The notes under the pieces: generated by a model
Database searches by the model: none
Told to the model about the DNA's origin: nothing
The model's input: the letters and a program-made list of their open reading frames with translations, nothing else
Shown here: positions 12,794-15,271 of the stretch, in pieces
Numbering within the stretch: position 1 is the first letter of the stretch
Layout: every line of letters begins with the position of its first letter
Position numbers and translations under genes: made by a program
Source: CAZJKO01 sp964546995
GTDB taxonomy: Bacteria > Bacillota_I > Bacilli_A > RF39 > UBA660
DNA length: 15,271 nucleotides
Direction of reading: 5' to 3'
Assembly (NCBI GenBank): GCA_964546995.1
Contig: CAZJKO010000027.1
Location: 1 to 15,271 of the forward strand

Positions 12794-14032
12794 GTGCAAG
12801 AAAAAGATCATTATATCGTCAAAATAGAAAAGCTAGATCACTATGGAAGAGGAGTTGCCCATCTCGCCAAAAAAGTCGTCTTTATCCCATATGGAATACC
12901 AAATGAAACAGTAGAAATAAAACTAGATGACATCAAGAAAAATTTTTTGACCGGTACCATCATCCGTCGTATCGAAACGAAAAGGGCAATCGATATGCCA
13001 TGCCCTTATTTTAATCGTTGTGGTGGATGTCATATTATGCATTTACAAGAAGAAGATCAGCTTCGTTTTAAAGAACAAAAAGTAAAAGAAACCATTCAAA
13101 AATTTGCAAACATCGATCCAAATGTCGTCATGCCGTGTCGTAAGACAAAAAACGGAAACTATCGCAATAAAGTAACGTTTCATATCGAAAATGGTCAACT
13201 AGGTTTTTTTAAAGAAAAGAGCCATACCCTAATACCCATTACAACATGTTTCCTTCTTCACCCAGAAATAGAACGTATGTTATACCAAATAACAAACGTT
13301 TTTCAAAAAAACAAAGTACGAAATATTGAGTCTCTTATGATTAGAGTAGGAGAGAGTACGAAAGAAACGATGGTGGCAGTTGAAGGCAAAGCGAAAAAAA
13401 GCGATGTCATCACTTATTTTAAGGATGTGAAATGTACGTCTTTTCTATACAACAACGAAGTGCTAAATGGAAAAAAGACGATCGAAGAAGAAATATTAGG
13501 AAAGAAGTTCTCTATTTCTAAAAACGCTTTCTTTCAGATAAATAAAGAAGGCGCAACGATACTTTATTCGATCTTGATCGACGAAGTAAAAAATAAGAAC
13601 TATAAATGTATCTTAGATTTGTACTGTGGAACGGGAACCATTGGCATTTTGTTAAGTCCTTATGTAGAAAAAGTAATTGGTATAGAAGTCGTAAAAGAAG
13701 CAGTCGAAAATGCCGAGAATAATGCCAAACAAAACCAAGTATCGAATATTGACTTTTTGGAAGGAAAAGTAGAATCGATCGATCTTACGACATATGGATC
13801 TATTGATCTTGCTATCGTCGATCCACCACGTAAAGGATTAGAAACTAAAACCATCGAAGAATTAAAGCGAATGCCATTAGCAAAACTAATTTATGTATCT
13901 TGTAATGTATCTACATTAGCAAGGGATCTTTTAAAGTTAAAAGAAGTTTATGAAGTGAAAAAAATTATTCCCATCGACATGTTTAAAAACACGTATCACG
14001 TGGAATGCGTATGCGTGTTAAATAGAAGGTAA
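12794..14032 (+). CDS. rlmCD: 23S rRNA (uracil-C5)-methyltransferase, TrmA/RlmCD family
   Basis: A 412-residue SAM-dependent enzyme that methylates uracil C5, in Gram-positives usually U747 and U1939 of 23S rRNA. Residues 4-60 are a TRAM RNA-binding domain. The four cysteines of the [4Fe-4S] cluster are C70, C76, C79 (CPYFNRCGGC) and C152. The SAM site is ILDLYCGTGTIGI (273-285), the catalytic Cys370 lies in YVSCNVSTLARDL, and IVDPPRKGL (341-349) and FFQIN (246-250) are family signatures. The start is GTG at 12794, five bases after GAGGTG; no ATG competes. The protein is somewhat short for the family (about 450) but all key residues are present. Other members act on tRNA (TrmA) or one rRNA site only, so the exact target is inferred. 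Confidence 0.92.
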   Translation: MQEKDHYIVKIEKLDHYGRGVAHLAKKVVFIPYGIPNETVEIKLDDIKKNFLTGTIIRRIETKRAIDMPCPYFNRCGGCHIMHLQEEDQLRFKEQKVKETIQKFANIDPNVVMPCRKTKNGNYRNKVTFHIENGQLGFFKEKSHTLIPITTCFLLHPEIERMLYQITNVFQKNKVRNIESLMIRVGESTKETMVAVEGKAKKSDVITYFKDVKCTSFLYNNEVLNGKKTIEEEILGKKFSISKNAFFQINKEGATILYSILIDEVKNKNYKCILDLYCGTGTIGILLSPYVEKVIGIEVVKEAVENAENNAKQNQVSNIDFLEGKVESIDLTTYGSIDLAIVDPPRKGLETKTIEELKRMPLAKLIYVSCNVSTLARDLLKLKEVYEVKKIIPIDMFKNTYHVECVCVLNRR

Positions 14033-14218
14033 TCACTTATAAATAAAGGGAAAATCAACTGTTCCGTCGAGATCGAAAAAATGGTAAAACAAGTAAATTA
14101 TGGATATTTTTACTAATTTTTGAAAAAATTATTGTGGAGGTTGTCTGTGGAGAATATGTTTACGTCTACCACCCTAACTGGTATGTGTTGAATAGTTAAA
14201 TTAAGGAGTTTTAAAAAT
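14033..14218. other. Gap with a coding-like remnant
   Basis: No terminator hairpin was found after the methyltransferase gene. A plus-strand frame is open from 14047 to a TAA at 14197-14199 and reads protein-like (FRRDRKNGKTSKLWIF, and near the end VCGEYVYVYHPNWYVLNS), but it has no ATG and no ribosome site, so it is at most a decayed fragment. AAGGAG at 14203-14208 belongs to the next gene. Confidence 0.3.
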
Positions 14219-14250
14219 ATGAAAATAAAATTTCATTATTTATAATTCTT

Positions 14251-14805
14251 TTGGTTTTTATGACAGTTCCAATATTGATCTGTTGCTTTGATATATTATT
14301 TAAGATTAAGTTTTATCTTTTAACTATTATTGGAATTTTGATTTTTATTTTGCTAAAATTATTTAGGATTTCAAATGATTATTTAGGGATTACTAAAATT
14401 AATCTGACAAAATCAATGAAAAGAAATTTAGCATTTATAATAATTTGTGTAATTGTTATAATTTTAATTAAAATATTTTCTATTGAAAGATGTATTCCTA
14501 ATGAAACCTTATTGTTTTATGTATTTTATATTTTTGTATCTTGTCCAATTCAGGAGTTCTTGTATCGGGGTGTTTTTGGTTACTTTGAACAAATAATGGG
14601 ACACAAATATATTTGGATAATACTTTCTAGTTTCTGTTATTCATTTGTTCATATTATCTATAGAGACTACTTAACTTGTTTTATAACTTTTATTATTGGT
14701 ATAGTATGGTATCAATTATATCGAAGAGATTATAATTTGGTTGGTGTAGTAATAAGTCATATAGTTCTAGGAATACTTACGATATCACTTGGAATTATTA
14801 AATAA
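14251..14805 (+). CDS. CPBP-family intramembrane protease, start probably frameshifted
   Basis: A 184-residue membrane protein with about six helices, of the CPBP (Abi/CAAX-protease-like) family. Motif 1 is QEFLYR (101-106) where the family has EExxxR, so the first catalytic Glu is Gln. Motif 2 is SFVH (His134). Motif 3 is H170 in ISHIVLG, with Gly where Asn is common. Activity may be weakened. Family members cleave membrane proteins or peptides, and some give bacteriocin self-immunity. The open frame begins with TTG at 14251 without a ribosome site. AAGGAG and an ATG at 14219 lie upstream but in another frame that stops after 8 codons. Reading one extra A in the A-run after that ATG would give MKNKISLFIILLVFM and join the frames. 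A one-base deletion, a phase-variable run or a sequence error is therefore likely. Confidence 0.6.
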   Translation: MVFMTVPILICCFDILFKIKFYLLTIIGILIFILLKLFRISNDYLGITKINLTKSMKRNLAFIIICVIVIILIKIFSIERCIPNETLLFYVFYIFVSCPIQEFLYRGVFGYFEQIMGHKYIWIILSSFCYSFVHIIYRDYLTCFITFIIGIVWYQLYRRDYNLVGVVISHIVLGILTISLGIIK

Positions 14806-14844
14806 AATTAAACTATTAAGTTATAAAAGAAAGGAGTGAATTAA

Positions 14845-15271
14845 ATGAAAAATGAAATTATAGCAAATAGTAAAACAGAATTAATAATATATGAATCTAA
14901 AGATGGTAATGTTAAATTAGATGTTAATTTAGAGAATGAAACGGTTTGGTTATCTTTAGAACAAATGACAAGATTATTTGGAAGAGATAAATCAGTAATT
15001 TCTAAGCATATAAAGAATGTATTTGAAGAAGGGGAATTAGAAAAAAACAGTTCAACTGTTGCAAATTTTGCAACAGTTCAAAAAGAGGGAACTAGAGAAG
15101 TTGAAAGGAATATTGATTATTATAGCTTAGATGTAGTAATCAGTGTTGGTTATAGAGTTAAATCTTTAGAGGGTGTAAGATTTAGAAAATGGGCAACTGC
15201 AAGAATTAAGGAATACATTATTAAAGGATATACTATGGATGATGAAAGACTTAAAAATCTCGGTGGAGGAA
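14845..15271 (+). CDS. RhuM-family protein, 5' part (cut by the window end)
   Basis: The first 142 codons of a larger gene. After about 30 residues comes the winged-helix-like region typical of the RhuM family (Virulence_RhuM): ETVWLSLEQMTRLFGRDKSVISKHIKNVFEEGEL, then TVANFATVQKEGTREVERNIDYYSLDVVISVGYRVKSLEGVRFRKWAT and KEYIIKGYTMDDERL. The family was named from a Salmonella pathogenicity-island gene and is widespread in mobile and accessory DNA; its molecular role is poorly defined, with DNA binding suggested by the N-terminal fold. AAGGAG lies 8 bases before the ATG. The full length is about 330 residues in relatives, so more than half lies outside the window. Its promoter is not clear; the gene may follow the CPBP gene, 39 bases upstream. 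Confidence 0.88.
   Translation, partial: MKNEIIANSKTELIIYESKDGNVKLDVNLENETVWLSLEQMTRLFGRDKSVISKHIKNVFEEGELEKNSSTVANFATVQKEGTREVERNIDYYSLDVVISVGYRVKSLEGVRFRKWATARIKEYIIKGYTMDDERLKNLGGG

Noticed and set aside
1..15271. CRISPR array, tRNA, rRNA or insertion sequence
   Set aside because: No regularly spaced direct repeats, no cloverleaf or rRNA-like sequence and no transposase-like protein were seen on either strand.

Overview
The window comes from a low-GC, spore-forming Firmicute (Bacillota) using the standard bacterial code: genes end in TGA as well as TAA and TAG, and tryptophan is TGG. Spore formation is inferred from a complete GerA-GerC-GerB germinant receptor operon on the minus strand, preceded by a sequence that fits the forespore sigma-G promoter consensus. 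A gut-type Bacilli/Erysipelotrichia-like or clostridial host is plausible, but nothing here fixes the species.

Layout. (1) 1-3216 is an AT-rich, loosely packed accessory stretch. It holds a 27-residue hydrophobic peptide gene flanked by a 10-bp inverted repeat (type I toxin-like), a 5'-truncated gene remnant, an unusual XRE-ATPase-CYTH fusion protein, and an unrecognised exported protein. (2) 3325-4716 is a membrane-anchored family 3 glycosidase (NagZ-like) with a terminator it shares with a 25-residue minus-strand peptide gene. (3) 4900-6318 is a small regulatory cluster. An XRE repressor-like gene (minus) is divergent from a 41-residue cationic membrane peptide (plus) across a region with two near-identical 15-bp palindromes. 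The peptide gene runs head-on into an orphan LytTR (AgrA-type) response regulator and overlaps it by 46 bp. (4) 6444-9168 reads rightward: superoxide dismutase, a pentapeptide-repeat protein, two unrecognised membrane proteins in an operon, and a small three-helix, holin-like membrane protein. (5) 9153-12743 is the leftward ger operon in the order A-C-B. (6) 12794-14032 is a TrmA/RlmCD-type rRNA uracil methyltransferase with a GTG start. (7) 14033-15271 is again AT-rich accessory DNA: a CPBP protease gene that looks frameshifted next to its start, and the 5' part of a RhuM-family gene cut by the window edge.

Working together. The ger genes build one receptor: A and B in the spore inner membrane, C as a lipoprotein. 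SOD and its neighbour may form a stress operon with coupled translation. The most unusual part is the XRE / twin palindrome / 41-residue peptide / LytTR cluster. It looks like a small self-contained regulatory or peptide system, and I do not recognise it as a described one.
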